DNA of 64,000 nt from Terebella lapidaria (taxonomy: Eukaryota; Annelida; Polychaeta; Terebellida; Terebellidae). Shown here piece by piece: positions 1-20,315 of the stretch. The stretch covers positions 97,621,515 to 97,685,514 of the forward strand of contig OX424555.1 of assembly GCA_949152475.1 (NCBI GenBank). Direction: 5' to 3'. The notes beneath the pieces were generated by a model. It saw only the letters and a program-made list of their open reading frames with translations. It had not been told where the DNA came from and ran no database searches. Each line of letters begins with the position of its first letter. The first letter of the stretch is position 1. Made by a program: the position numbers and the translations under genes.

Positions 1-142
1 GTCTGGTGCACTCATCTGAGTCAGGTACACTCATATAGTCTGGCACACTCGTGTAGGTCTGTTAGTTTTATGTTTGCATGAATTGTATTCATGTATAGCT
101 GCATGTATATATTGACAGTAGATATTCTTTGCCTTTTGTCAG

Positions 143-628
143 AGTTGTCGGAGGTTCTGTGGAATATGGTGATGCAGAGAGGACTGAAGATGAACAGTTA
201 CTTCGGAGCGGCTATGATTACGGTGTCGTTTGTGCCATTTGCGTTGCTGACAGTGGCGATTCTGCTAGTGATGGAAGGCCTCTCTGCCTTCCTACACACA
301 CTCAGACTTCACTGGTGCGTTATCAGCCAACATTGGAAATACATTACAAGACACCTTGCCCACACTCATCACCTTCATTCCTAAATCTCAGTTTTACAGT
401 ATTTTTTCTGTCAACCTTTTCACCCAAATTTGTACCCCAATGACACCGCCCAAACTCTGTTTCAATGTAGCGATGTTTTGCCTAAGCCTGTCACTACATG
501 TACTAGTATCTGATTCTATCACAATTTATGTTCGCAGGGTGGAGTTCCAGAGCAAGTTCTACGCTGGTGATGGGCTTCCTTTCACGCCGTTCAGCTTCTC
601 AGAAATACTTGAAAGTGGATTCGAGTAA
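143..628 (+). CDS. ATP6V0A: V-type proton ATPase 116-kDa subunit a, C-terminal two exons (partial)
   Basis: This is the C-terminus of the membrane subunit a of the V-ATPase V0 sector, which forms the proton half-channels against the c-ring. Two exons are visible: 143-314 (after a ttttgtcag acceptor; donor GTGCGT at 315) and 538-628 (after ttcgcag; stop TAA 626-628). The split TGG codon joins exactly across the intron (TG|G). The first exon encodes LSEVLW, a hydrophobic segment and MEGLSAFLH. The second encodes VEFQSKFY and a PFSFSEI tail. These are hallmark C-terminal sequences of animal subunit a (recalled family knowledge). The 5' exons lie outside the window. Which paralogue (a1-a4) this is cannot be decided here. 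Confidence 0.93.
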
Positions 629-1945
629 CTTTCCTCATTCAGTATTCCAATAACTATTCTGTATTGTATATTGTATTATTATATACACATACAATTGTAT
701 ACACCATGCGCAGCGCTGAATGTACTTATTGTTTGTGTTTGTATTATTTGTTGATATTGTACACCCCTTTAATACGACATCATAGCTTCCAATCAATTTT
801 GTGTTTTGTTTGTGTCAGGTTATTCCATGAGCGAAAATTATCTGCTGCAAATGTACAAGTTTTTCAGTATGTTTGTTTAGTTAGAGAGTGATAAATTATT
901 CATCACAGACATGAGCAATTCATGGTTCCGACCAATCCTTCTTCTAGACGAACTGTCTCACATATGTCTGATATGGGATAAACAAAGTGCAGGTTCATTT
1001 TAATATATAAGTTGAAAGGTGTGAAACGGGCACCAGCTGACTGTGCCAGAATCGGCAATCCCCATCTCATATGTAACCAGTCAGCACACTCAATCTGAGA
1101 CTCAGGCTAGTTGTAAACACATTGGTGAAATCTGTTCCCAGCAGAATGGTGTCGGATAGCGAGATAATCAGATAAACAATTGTTGTATAAAAGGGGTCTG
1201 ACTGTACATGTAATACTCTGCTGTTAGATACATGTAGTAGTGCTAATCATTTACATTGCAATTATACCAAGACGAATTCTCCCAGTATAGCATTCTATGT
1301 TATCATGACTATAATCACTGGTAATTAAGGATATTTAGGAATACTTGTGTACAGTGTTGTACATCTTTCAAGAGGTGAAGACATGACTGCTTCCAAGGGT
1401 ATTACCTGTTTAGTCATCACTGTTGTGAGATTTCCACCTGTGATATTTAGGTGTGTACTTAGATATTCTGTAGTTTGTGATATCGTTGGGAGTGCCTCTC
1501 TACTATAAAACTGTGCTCAGCTCGGTCGGTCTTCCATATCATGTACTGATGTTTCAAGCATTAGGGGAAGGGGTCCTTTACATAAGCTTTTGTCTTTGTA
1601 ACCCCAGAACAAGTTAGAGCCACTCGATTTAATTCTCTTGAAGTGGTACTGTTAATTACCTTATTGTTGCAGTTTGAACATTTGATCATTCCAATGATAG
1701 TATCCTTCGAGGCATTTGGTAAGAAGGGAGTGGATAACATAGCGTTTACATTTTTGATACAGAAATCTCTGATCGAAATATATTGTGAGAATGTTGGCGA
1801 TTCTGTTTGTGCTGCGTATGATCAATATTTTGAAGACTTTTCTGTGATCGTTGTACCACTCAAAATATGCATGTTTGTTAAGTGCTCTTTGACAAAGAAT
1901 TGCTTGTATCTGTGAATTTGCATGAACTTAATCTGGATTAATAAA
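629..1945 (+). terminator. 3' UTR and poly(A) signal of the V-ATPase subunit a gene
   Basis: No further coding exon is recognisable after the stop at 628. The first canonical AATAAA on this strand that I could find is at 1940-1945, so a 3' UTR of about 1.3 kb is inferred. The short ORFs inside it have no family resemblance. Confidence 0.5.
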
Positions 1946-2049
1946 GTATATTTATATCACTTTGGTCAATTTTCAATGCTTTTTTGAGTTTCGGTGGAGG
2001 AAATTGAGGGATCTTAACAAAATACATTCAACAAAATTGGAAATTCACA

Positions 2050-2055
2050 TTTATT
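2050..2055 (-). terminator. candidate poly(A) signal of CSN1
   Basis: TTTATT on the plus strand is AATAAA on the minus strand. It lies downstream of the CSN1 stop at 3053. A second copy at 2810-2815 is an alternative. The 2056-3052 stretch holds no recognisable gene and is taken as CSN1 3' UTR. Confidence 0.4.
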
Positions 2056-3052
2056 CATGAATATGAACAGAATGTACATTAGCACTGTGGTAACCTTATC
2101 CTAACACACACACACACTCACTCACAAATAACATTCATCATTGCCCAATCACTCACCATGTATGATACAAATTGTATGCAAGGTTGTTGGGTTGGACAGC
2201 TGATTCTGCAACATAGTGTGGGGTCGCAGAACTGCCAAAAACAGGATAACTTGAAAATAGTGTGCAATGGAGTAAAATGTCTTAAGTTTACAATAGACAC
2301 AACTATTACTGTTAGATCACACTATAACAGAGGGTATCAACAGAAAAGTATTTGATATCAACACACATTACATGCATGATCACCAGCATTGATTGCATAA
2401 TTAAATCCATCAGTGTGGATAAGTTGTCTCTAATACATCTCGTGTATTCCCAATATTTCATTTTTAAACGGACACTTACTTTGTACAAGTAAATCGCTCT
2501 GCCACATTAATTAAGCCACATGCGTCATTTTTGTAAATCTCAACAATAAAGTCATACAAAAATAATCTGGTCCAAAAGATTGCAGCAAGCTCATTCAAGG
2601 TTGCAACAGACCTCCAATACCAAACCAAAGGAAATATATATGCTACATGCTGGAATAGCAACAATGATGATGTGGGTAATTATGGCTTCAAATTAATTCA
2701 GCACAACTGCAGTGTGTTCCATGAATTCATCAGACGCTTGTACACAGGATAACATCTTGAATTTCATAACAATAGACAGGAAAGCACATCCTGCATGTAT
2801 GGCACTACATTTATTTAGCATGGGAATGAAGTCACATTTTTTAATTCTAACTGTATCATCCCAAACCCTCCCCAACATCTGAACTGTGCTCCACAATTCA
2901 GAAAGCGACACGAAGATGACTTTCTTTTCCATAAAAGTGCCTGACGATGCCATTTGCTGTAACAACCGACGAGGATACATTGGAGTAAGCGAATTTGTTA
3001 TCCAGTCTCGGCCAATTTTACTGACGGCTTACAGACCATCAGCATTGATGGA

Positions 3053-10886
<7,834 letters not shown>

Positions 10887-12944
10887 CTGATTGGCATCAA
10901 GAAGTTTTATTCCTCAGATGATCTGAGAGGTACCAGCACAGGACTGAGTTTATTCTAGTAGAACAGTTTACTGACTCGAAGGTTGAATACTGTATCATTG
11001 TGTATATTTACCAGCTGACAAATTTGGCTTGAAATGATTCTGTATTATTGTAATATTTTTTTCTGACCCAACAGAACGTTTTCCACACAAATGAGCTTAT
11101 ACCAGTTTGTATCACCACAACTCTTGATGACGTTATGTTAATTATTAGTCTGATGTGTTTGATTTTGAAGGCGTATATTCTTACTGCTTTGTTCAAGTTT
11201 ATTGATTTGATATACAGCGTGTGCCTTTGAAGTTTAGCAATGTATTGGATTTGGTACAAATATCCTGTTTTACCGTTCTCTGTGATCTGCTTCTTTGTTT
11301 GTTCTTGTTTCATGTTGTGTTCAAGAAGATATTATTGATGAGCTTGAAGTATTACAATGTTGATTCAACCGGTACTATTTTGCTGAATAGGCCAATTAAG
11401 AGTGGCCAAAAACTTGCTTGTTGCCAACAAAGTTGATATCTACTACAGTGTAGTATGAGTACTGATGCCTGATTACATTGTTAGCTTTGTGAATTAGTTT
11501 CTATAGTATAGTTGCAGGAATTGCAGTTATTTTGTTGTCATGTTATGGCCTTGAGAAAGTCACATACTAGTAATTGTATGCAGCATGCATTTCTGGTTTG
11601 AATGCAGTGTGTATAATCAATAATTTCTAAAAAAAAAATCAATAACATAACATTCAAACTTGTGTATGTATAGATGAGCTACAATTAGAAGACACATTCT
11701 CTGTTCTGACAGGTAAATTTACTCGGGAAGCTAGTGAAGGACACACTACAGTATCATCAATATGTCTCGGGCGTGTAAAATATAATATTGATTCCCAAGC
11801 CATTGAGAATGACTAAAAGCTATGACTTTTTATTATATGTTGCTATATGTGAATAAGATTGTATCATAGATATCTCACTCCTGATTCATGAGGAGCTGTA
11901 TCTGGTTATTCTCATCACAGACTTATATCTGCTTTATGCACACATAGTTTCGGCAACTTCACAAGCTTATTCAAAAACATTGTATCTTCTGAAGTATTAG
12001 TATGCTGATTAAAATACTATATAACTTAATATTCTCTTGATCACTGATGAAATTAGGTTTTATATATTGGAAGAGATAGCGGTATAAGCAGTTCTAAGAC
12101 ATATGCTGGATAGCTGGATAACTTTAGCGACCTTGCTGGTGGGACTGTAAACACCAGAGTACTGAAGGTGGGATTGGTACACTTGACTGGGAGACTGATG
12201 AGGATGATATCTTGGGGGCTAGTCACTATTGAAGTAACATCAATATTTTAATACTGCATTGTTTGTACACTTAGGTGTGACACAGAATATGGGTAGGTGT
12301 ATACTATGTATACTGGGTGATAAAATCATGATTTCTCTTTCCTTCGTATGTTCGTAAGTTTTGGCATCATGCAAACATACACTGACATCGGATTCGAGAT
12401 TAAAACAATGAGTGAGTCCCAGGATTATATTCAACATGCAATTTTCTATTATCACGTGTCAGCGAATACCTAACCTATGTACATACTGAGAGATCTCTGC
12501 AAACTAATGAAAGGATGTACTAAACATTATTTGTAATCCAATAAGATGATAGGTGTATTGTACTGTTCTATTATTGCAAGTCATGTTGATATGCAATACA
12601 ATTATTTCTCTGCAATTATCTTGCAATGTAATTAAAATGTTCAAAGTTGACAAAGTGTTGATTATGTTAATAACTTTGGATGAGTTTCTAAAGTGTGGAC
12701 TGTCCTTACTAAGATATCACACTGACATTCTAGGCTCCTTGGTGATGGCTCTGACCTGTAGTGTTTGTAAGTCATGAACTGTTTTGGTGATTTTTATTAA
12801 CCAATGAAAACAATGCCTTTCACTTGTAATGGGAGAGTTACGGTGACCGATTGTATCCAATTTTGTAGTAAGCCCATTATTTTTATGGCTTTATTATAAG
12901 ATAGCATCGCATTATTATGTGATAGTATTGCCTTGATGTTTTCC
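10887..12944. other. ALKBH5 3' UTR and AT-rich intergenic DNA
   Basis: No coding exon, RNA gene or clear repeat was recognised. The short ORFs present lack family similarity. The first part is presumably ALKBH5 3' UTR. Confidence 0.4.
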
Positions 12945-13462
12945 GCCAATTTTGTAGCAAGCACATGCATGTTTTATCGCATTATTACATTATAATATTA
13001 TGACATTGAGTTGTCTAGCAAAAAAACGTAATATCACAATGTTATAATGTAACAACACGATATTATTATGTGATACATGTACTACCAAATAATTATACTA
13101 TAATTATAATGCGATATTATCTTGTAATAATGCAATACTATGTAATGCCGTAATTATTCAATTAGTTCGAACAACTAGAAAAAATTGAATTTTGAGATGT
13201 TCATATTATTAGATTCACAATAAAATCGCCCTTTAAAACAAAAAAATCAATAATCCAGATTCACAGAACGAGCAGATACAAAAGTTGACAGATGCCGCCA
13301 TGACACATAATGGTTTGAAATAGGGCCCTACATTATTAATAGGTTAACCGCAGACTGTTACCTTGTTACTATATAACTTATTAATGCGATATTATCAGTA
13401 ATAAGGCGATATCATGTAATAATGTGATAAAAATGTGTGTGTGCTTGCTACAAAATTGGCAG
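12945..13462. repeat. fold-back (MITE-like) element, about 520 bp
   Basis: The left arm starting gCCAATTTTGTAGCAAGCACA (12946-) is matched in inverse by TGTGCTTGCTACAAAATTGG ending at 13459. Pairing continues inward through ATCGCATTATTACAT/ATGTAATAATGTGAT. The interior is AT-rich with repeated GCGATATTAT/GTGATA words in both orientations. No ORF was seen. Target duplication not determined. Confidence 0.7.
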
Positions 13463-13664
13463 AAATCAGCCACCATAGATAGTAGATTACTGTGCAGCCT
13501 GAAGGTTGCAGATACAGCTGAAATTTGGTTTGTGGTTGGATAGAAAAGCACATACATATAATCTTTTTGGGCTACATTAAAAGTCATGATGAACATCTCT
13601 TAAACAGTTGTGAACATATTGTGAGCACCTAAAACGCCCACACAGGCATGGGGCAGAAGCGAGA

Positions 13665-14149
13665 AGGTATACTGCACTGCTGGCTACTCTCTATGGCAGT
13701 GACTCCAATTTGTTATATCCTTCTCGCTGTGCTATCTGGCTCTGCCTCGGTAGATCTTGAACGACACACTTTGAGATCGTCTAGATCGTCTGGAGTAGTG
13801 AGGCCATCTGAGTGTCAAGTATGGCTTCTACCGGGGGCACTCCAGCAAGAAGGTATACTGCACTGCTGGCTACTCTCTATGGCAGTGACTCCAATTTGTT
13901 ATATCCTTCTCGCTGTGCTATCTGGCTCTGCCTCGGTGGATCTTGATCGACACACTTGGAGATCGTCTAGATCGTCTGGAGTAGTGAGGCCATCTGAGTG
14001 TCAAGTATGGCTTCTACCGGGGGCACTCCAGCAAGAAGGTATACTGCACTGCTGGCTACTCTCTATGGCAGTGACTCCAATTTGTTATATCCTTCTCGCT
14101 GTGCTATCTGGCTCTGCCTCGGTAGATCTTGAACGACACACTTGGAGAT
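13665..14149 (+). repeat. 186-bp tandem repeat, about 2.6 copies
   Basis: The unit beginning AGGTATACTGCACTGCTGG starts at 13665, 13851 and 14037, exactly 186 bp apart, with only a few substitutions (AGATCTTGAA versus GGATCTTGAT; TTTGAG versus TTGGAG). Since 186 is divisible by 3, one frame stays open for 191 codons, but the repeat explains this and no protein family is recognised. Confidence 0.9.
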
Positions 14150-14152
14150 ATA

Positions 14153-15150
14153 CTATCCACTGCATGAAAGCTGGAGCCCATCAGGGCATAGGCCAACGAT
14201 ATTCCCTCTGTTATAAGGAGTAGGAGTAGAGTCGAAGTCGGAGTAGCGATCGATGCCGAGGTGGATCAGCTTTTCAGAACAGGTGATAGAGACATCGTCG
14301 AGAATAAAAGTTGTTGGACTCTTCACTCCATAGGTAATACAGTGTGATTTACCCGGGTGCACTCTCTGGTGTTCCTGGCGGCCATACGCTTCTACTACCT
14401 CCATCTGGGCCTGTATGTCTAGTCCATTGTCAACCTCGAGGACAATATCAACTGCACAAGTCGGAGCTCCAATGTAGGTGTCGCCTATAATGTATCCCAT
14501 GTCTGCTTCCAGCCTGTTCAGGAGGTCGTTGATAAATGCCTTGTAGGAGTGTGTGGACATTATTTTACCTTGACCTACACCTTGCTCAATCTGGAAGGCA
14601 TCGCCAAGCCAGGCTGATAGTACCGAGATTGTCTTTGATGAACCTCCAAATGTGCAAGTCTACTTGTGAGAAGAGCTTGTAGAAGCTTGGAACAGTATTG
14701 TATCAGTGACAGAAGTAACCATCATGTCATGGTAGAGATGGTGTTTCTTTCAGCATTTGCCTGTCTTTGAGCACATCTCAAGGCTTTCTTGGAGTCTTTG
14801 CCAGCATTCCAGAGATGGCCTTCATTGGGACAGCTAGCTTCATTCCATTCCTGGAATGCTGTCTTGTTTGCTGCTATGGCCCTGGACACATCTCCAGTCT
14901 GAGCCTGTTCCCCTGGCTTTTTTTTCAGCTTGGGGGCTGACAGATCAGCTACTGTTTTTAAGACATCTGTTATTGTTTTTAGGGCTGTTCCAGGCTGGCT
15001 GGGCATCTGTTTCCATTTTTGGGAGCATTTCATCCAAGAGACTCTGATGCAACTTGACATCACATTTTTTTTCCATTTGATGGATGGGGGAATTTTGGGG
15101 GCGGTTGTCAATGTGTGCTGATACGGCGTGCATGGAATGCTTGCCAACAC
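14153..15150 (-). mobile_element. decayed non-LTR (LINE) reverse transcriptase fragment
   Basis: In minus-strand frames, 14560-14153 encodes a stretch that reads like the RT palm of CR1/Jockey-type LINEs: INDLLNRLEADMGY, IGAPTCAVDIVL (normally ADDIVL, catalytic Asp replaced), VEAYGRQE and KSHCITYG. Further upstream (15150-14722) is a Lys/Gln-rich segment of the kind found between the endonuclease and RT domains. Frames are broken and both ends are missing, so the copy is dead. Confidence 0.6.
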
Positions 15151-15880
15151 TGGTACATGGAAAGACGTGTTATCAGGATGGTCCTGTAGTAGCCGGATGT
15201 CAGAGAGGATGTTCTCAGATGGTGACAGAATGTTGTCAATGGTGGAAGCTCCATTACCTCCGTTGTGATGGTTGTGGGTTCCCTTCTGTGGGTAGTCAGC
15301 GGGTAGAGCTATATCCCTGGAGGTGCATTATCTGGTGAATTTACTGTCCCTGGGGCATCTGCCAGAATGGCAAGATGAGTATCTTTGAACTTGTCAATCC
15401 AGGAAGTGGATTTGCTCAGTGAGTTCAACCTCACTAAGGTATCGTATCTTCCTCTCACGTCGAGACTCTCAAGGCCTCTACCAGTGAGCTTCCAGAGAAG
15501 TCATATCAGCAATCTCGCCGCAACTTTGATACCAAGACACAGTAGGAACCATCTAACAATGCTTCCTGTGGGGTTCTTGGAGATGGTGCTGGTTGTTCCA
15601 GACCAAAGGTCACGTTTCGTGCACCCGATATTATCCAGACGCTCCCATGAATACAGTCCACCAATGTATCCCACGTTGGAGCACGTCTTCATCCATACTG
15701 GCATCTTTTGGATAACGAGTTCCAAGTCAAGCTAGTGGCTGTGATCCTGCAGTGACGGCACAGACTCCTGTTCAGTCAAATGCCCGCCCTCTTCCTTCCC
15801 TGATAGCATTGGCATCTTGTCCTCCACAAAGATTTTTCAGGTTCTCGACAACTAGATCAACAAGATGCTGCAAAAACATG
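15151..15880. other. unassigned segment in a retroelement graveyard
   Basis: No family is recognised with confidence. Minus frames read weakly like more of the adjacent LINE remnant, with several stops. Treated as decayed repeat. Confidence 0.3.
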
Positions 15881-16051
15881 GCATGAATGAGATTTTACAG
15901 TCTCTTCAGGGTTTTACAGTTGGTTGTTCATGGTCCTCAAGTTAACAAAAAGTTGGCACCCCATCCTGGGCCTGAATCCCTTAAGCAGTTCGTGGTCAAG
16001 GAATGGTTTCATATGAGGAATCACGACAATACTCTTCTCTCTCTTAGTTAG

Positions 16052-16420
16052 CTGGGCGATTGGATCACATCAGTAGATATGAAGGATATATATTTCCACA
16101 TCCCCATTCATCCATCTACGGGGCACTACCTGCAGTTCTTGTGGAACACCATCGTCAAGTTCCGCAGTCTCTGCTTTGGGCTGCCCATAGCTCCATAACT
16201 GTTCACAGGGGTGTTTCAGCCCATCTCAACCTGGACACATTGTACTGGCTGATCTTGGCCTCGGATCAGCAGATGGTAAGTGCTCACACCAGCCCAGTTG
16301 TTCAGACCTGCCAGTGAGTGAGTCTGTTTATCAAGTTTCAGAAATCTGATCCAGTGTCATCTCAGATTATCACGTACCAACCTGGGTATGGACACAGACA
16401 CTGCATCTTTTCTCGTCCGA
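16052..16420 (+). mobile_element. decayed DIRS/Ngaro-like reverse transcriptase fragment
   Basis: Reading from 16052, the frame gives LGDWITSVDMKDIYFHIPIH followed by a segment ending CFGLPIAP, then a stop. The DMKDxYFHIPIH block and the CFGL.xAP block are typical of DIRS-type tyrosine-recombinase retroelement RTs (recalled motif knowledge). Downstream codons remain similar in character but are full of stops. No YR domain or split repeats were found. Confidence 0.5.
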
Positions 16421-16629
16421 CAGAGGTTTGGCTTTTTTCTCGGTCAATGTTCCAGTGGCAGCCCTGATTTTCTTGCGTCTACTAAAGTACTCCACATAGT
16501 TTCTCTTGGAAAATCGTTCTAGGAGCCCGTCTGTGTTTGAAGTCGTTCAAGTGTGACCAGACTGTATGCCCAATTTGTACATATATTTTATGCTTGACAG
16601 AATGTGTGGGACGAATGAATATATACATA

Positions 16630-16963
16630 ACCGATTTCGCAAAACCTCACCAAAATGCTAGCACAAGTAACCTGGCATTTAGCACGTGTTCGCCCAACTT
16701 CGCCTGATGTAGCATCGTGTGACTTGATGCCATTATATGCTCGCATATGCTTGCAAACACATGGTCGAGTGGTTTATAGACAGTCTGAATCATGTAGATA
16801 GTATGGGCAAATGCAGTGTTCAATTTCAGTTCATATTAAAGTCTGTATTTGTCTCCGAAATAAAGGATGCGCGCATCTGTGCGAGACAATGCTAGCATCA
16901 AGTCGCACATAATCGCACGTAATCGCACGGTTCGCATGGCTAGTGAGGTTTTGCAAAATCGGT
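16630..16963. repeat. 334-bp MITE with 21-bp inverted termini
   Basis: ACCGATTTCGCAAAACCTCAC at 16630-16650 is mirrored by GTGAGGTTTTGCAAAATCGGT at 16943-16963 (20 of 21 match). The interior has TCGCACGTAATCGCACG-type words and no ORF. No clear target duplication was identified. Confidence 0.8.
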
Positions 16964-17189
16964 ACTGTATTCACCATAGAGCCTCATTGATGATCGTCAT
17001 GGTTGATTGAATAATATATAGTTTTCTCATCTACAAATATAACAAATTACATCTTTTTTTTAGTCTGAAATAAACAATATTTCATTTATATGAAATAGAA
17101 AGGCCACCTTCCTGAACAATTTGCACTTAGGTGGTTTCAATCTCAAGCCCGCCTGCCTCAATCGTTCAAACACTGGTTGCAGGTTTGCT

Positions 17190-20100
17190 TGCTCCCGTAC
17201 AAATGACGTCATACAAGTGAACGCGGCACCACCTCTACTGGATGCCTCTTATCACCACCTCCATCAACCCCTTAAGGTAGCTGGTGCTGTGGATAGGCCA
17301 ACCAACATCACGTAAAACCGTACAGGCCAGATCTTGTGCCGAAGGCAGTCTTCGGTCTATGCTGGGGGTTCATCCCGACCTGCCAGTAACCACTGGTTAA
17401 TCCAAGGTTGAGAAATACTTGCCCTCGGTGAGCATGTCAAATGTCTTGTCGTTCCGATGTAATGGGTATACATGTCTGCCCATGCAACCTCGTTCAACTT
17501 CAGATAGTCCGCACAGGAGTGTACTATCCATCTTTCTTTCTGGCAAAGACGATTGGTAAGCACCACGAGCTCTCTCTGGGTTGGATAACCCTTGCATCCG
17601 CCATTTTCTGCACTTCTGTTTTTATGATCTCCTGCTGACAGAGGAATTATCATCAATGGCTGTTTAAACGGCAGCAAATCTTGTGAAGTCCACCAAAGAT
17701 GTCCTCCCGAACGTCTCGCCCAGCTATGTGAATATATCTCTATATTGCCGCATGAGTTCCTGTAGCACCCATTGTTGCTCTGCTGACAAGGATTCCCAAA
17801 CTTGCTTCAACAACGATTGCATGTAGGCAGACAGTTTCGTCAATACTGGCTCTGGGGGTAGTTTCTTTCCGCTGAGGTGATCGAGGCCGCAATATTCCTT
17901 TCCCTTCCTGGCGCAGACCTTGAGGCCTATTGAATCCACGCTCTCCTCACAGGTTCCCTCCCTCATGTGGGTCTCGTTTCACTAGGCCTAGACTCATCAA
18001 AAACTCCTCCCATCTTCTGCGATGTTCGGCTGAGCCTGGATCCGACCTTCTACCACCTCCGTACAAGGTTGCAGCTCACTGCAACCTCACTCACAGCTGG
18101 GGCACGACCTCTTCCATGCAATGGAGTCACCTCATCCTTGACCCTAAGCTCTGGTTTGTGAAACGCAAACTCCAATTGCAGCTGGTTAACAGACCAGGCC
18201 CCAATATTCCAGGGACCACCAGGTCAGTCACTATCACTGCAGTCCACAGGGTTTCTCCTCTTACATGTCTCATTTCCATTTCCCAGAGTCCATGTGTTAT
18301 CAACACTGTCCCGCTGACGCCTTTGAAGGCCCTCGTTTCAGGCTTCAAGTCCTGTATACTATAGTGAGTATAGTTCACTATCCCTAGGAACTCCTTTGTG
18401 TTCACCATGGTAACCGAATAGCCGTCTCTACCCTGGAGGTACCCATAATGGCCATCGTGGGACCGTCGGTCCGACTCACCTGGTCCCTTTGGCTGACCGT
18501 TAGGGTGGCCGTCATCCACTCCTTTTCTGCGGGATGTGGGACACTCCCTGCTGAAGTGACTCCCCTCCCCCCAGGCATCTCCAACACACAACTTCTGCTC
18601 TTCGACTCACCCTCTTCCCTTCCATATTTGGAGCTACTTCCTCTTCCCCTGTAGTCCTCTCGTGAGGACCTAACCTTTTTGACTAACTGGGCCAACAGTT
18701 TCATTTGATCGGTTAATTACCCCCATGATGGGGGTTGAGATCTCTGAAGACATCTCTTCCTGGGCTTGTGACTGACCCTGGTCATCTGTCCAGCCGGATC
18801 TTCGTGACTTGCAGACAGTTGCCAAGCCTTCCCAGTCTCTGGTGCCCTCACAGCTAGCTTCCCAGGAATCTGTCATTTCCTTCTCCATCATATGGACTCC
18901 CCCGTCTCTAGATTCTTGGCCATCTCATAACACAGCGTATGATTTACAGCGTCAGCCAACGTCTTTGGTTGGCTCACCTCAGCTGACATCTACATGGATC
19001 CGTCCGGTAGCCCCCTCAGGAAGTTATCTTTGACAATGTCATCCCTTCCCACTCCGCTCACATTCGGATAGCCTCGATGGCCCATTTTTGAAACATCAGC
19101 CGCCTACTCCTGTGGGGCTTTTTTTTTTGCACTTCTCAAATGCGTTTTGAAGGTGGCTTCTGGTCCTGGTCAATGGGGCATGTTATCTACTCATTCAACA
19201 GATGGCAGCATTGTAATTGTGATAAATTTCTGGCGCCAAATCACTAACGAAAATCGTATAATCAATAGTGACATAAATGATGGCGGTTGAATTACGATGA
19301 TATTGATAACGCCAGAAAAACAGAATAGTGACGTCATGTTTACCCCCCAAAACAGTGCTGCCAGCTGACTATTGCAGATAGGTACTAAACTTGCCCCATT
19401 ATACTTCCGCTCCATCTGTTGAACCACCTCGGTCCATTCTGCCGTTTGCGCTACCGAAGGTCATTCAACATGCCACGGGCCGGTCTAGTCAGGCTGCTAA
19501 CAGATGAATTGCCCAGTTCTGATCGTCCCATTTATTCAGAGGAGCTGTCACCTCAATATGATTTAGATACTCTGTCCAATCAATCTCTCCACCAAATTGA
19601 TGGGGCTTGACGTAGGGTCCTCTCTCAGCTGGGGCATGCATCATCCGTGCTTCTTGTGTTTCCAGCAGCTACTGCGGCTCCTGCTGACTGGCGGTGTGAT
19701 CGTTCTACACCATGGGAACTTGCGGCTCCTCCTCCCCAATCCCCCCCCCCCCCAGCTCGTCCCAGCTGCTCGAACAGCCCTAGGCATTGGGCTAAAGTCT
19801 TGCTTATGTTCTTCTTTCTCCGCTCGTGCATTCAGTTTAGCAAAATGATCCTGCTTCAGTTGTTCCTTTATCTCGACACTTTCCTCTTCCAACTGATTAC
19901 TCTCCTCTTCCCCTATCTCTCACTTTCCCTCAACACTACGCTTCTCTGTACTCTCACTCTCCAACGTGGGCCCAGCCACACCGTTCGACTCCTGGAAAGC
20001 CACCTGCTTTCCTTCTTGGTTTCCCAACACCCGCCTATCTTGAGATGTCTTTTTCGGGACCCATATTCCTCGGGCATACAACTCAGAGCTCCGCAGCTTG

Positions 20101-20315
20101 GTTGTCTCCATGCTCCTGCACCGTCCGAGCACCTCAGTCACTCTCCCATGGTTCCATCTATGCTCTGGGATTTTCCAACTCCGACCCGACCCCGTCACAG
20201 AGTAATCATCCCGACTCCGATTCCGAAGCAGAGCCATCGAATATGACTCGGAGCACCCAACTCCGACTTGACTCCAACTCTTCCTTGGAGACACTGACGA
20301 TGTGTCCACCATAAG
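17190..20315 (-). mobile_element. degenerate Ty3/Gypsy retrotransposon (gag to RT)
   Basis: Read on the minus strand from about 20.3 kb down to 17.19 kb, the order is: charged gag-like sequence; a damaged zinc knuckle at about 18590-18540 (spaced Cys residues then GSHFSRECP); a protease-linker region (VVPGILGPGLL, like the 'vILGxDfL' end of Gypsy protease); LSAEQQWVLQELMRQYRDIF (typical pre-RT linker); and the RT blocks CADYLKLNEVAW, YFSTLD and GYWQVGMNP, then a corrupted 'GLSTAPAT' block. Frameshifts and stops are frequent and no LTRs are visible. It is an old copy. Confidence 0.7.
19201..19367. repeat. small inverted-repeat insertion inside the dead Gypsy copy
   Basis: GATGGCAGCATTGTAA at about 19201 pairs imperfectly with CAGTGCTGCCAGC near 19352-19364. 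TTCAACAGATGG (19194) and CCATCTGTTGAA (19412) flank it as another inverted pair. The segment is AT-rich and non-coding, unlike the surrounding gag remnant. Confidence 0.35.

Noticed and set aside
13648..14223. 191-aa ORF over the 186-bp repeat as a membrane protein gene
   Set aside because: Fully explained by a tandem repeat whose period is a multiple of three. No promoter or family support.
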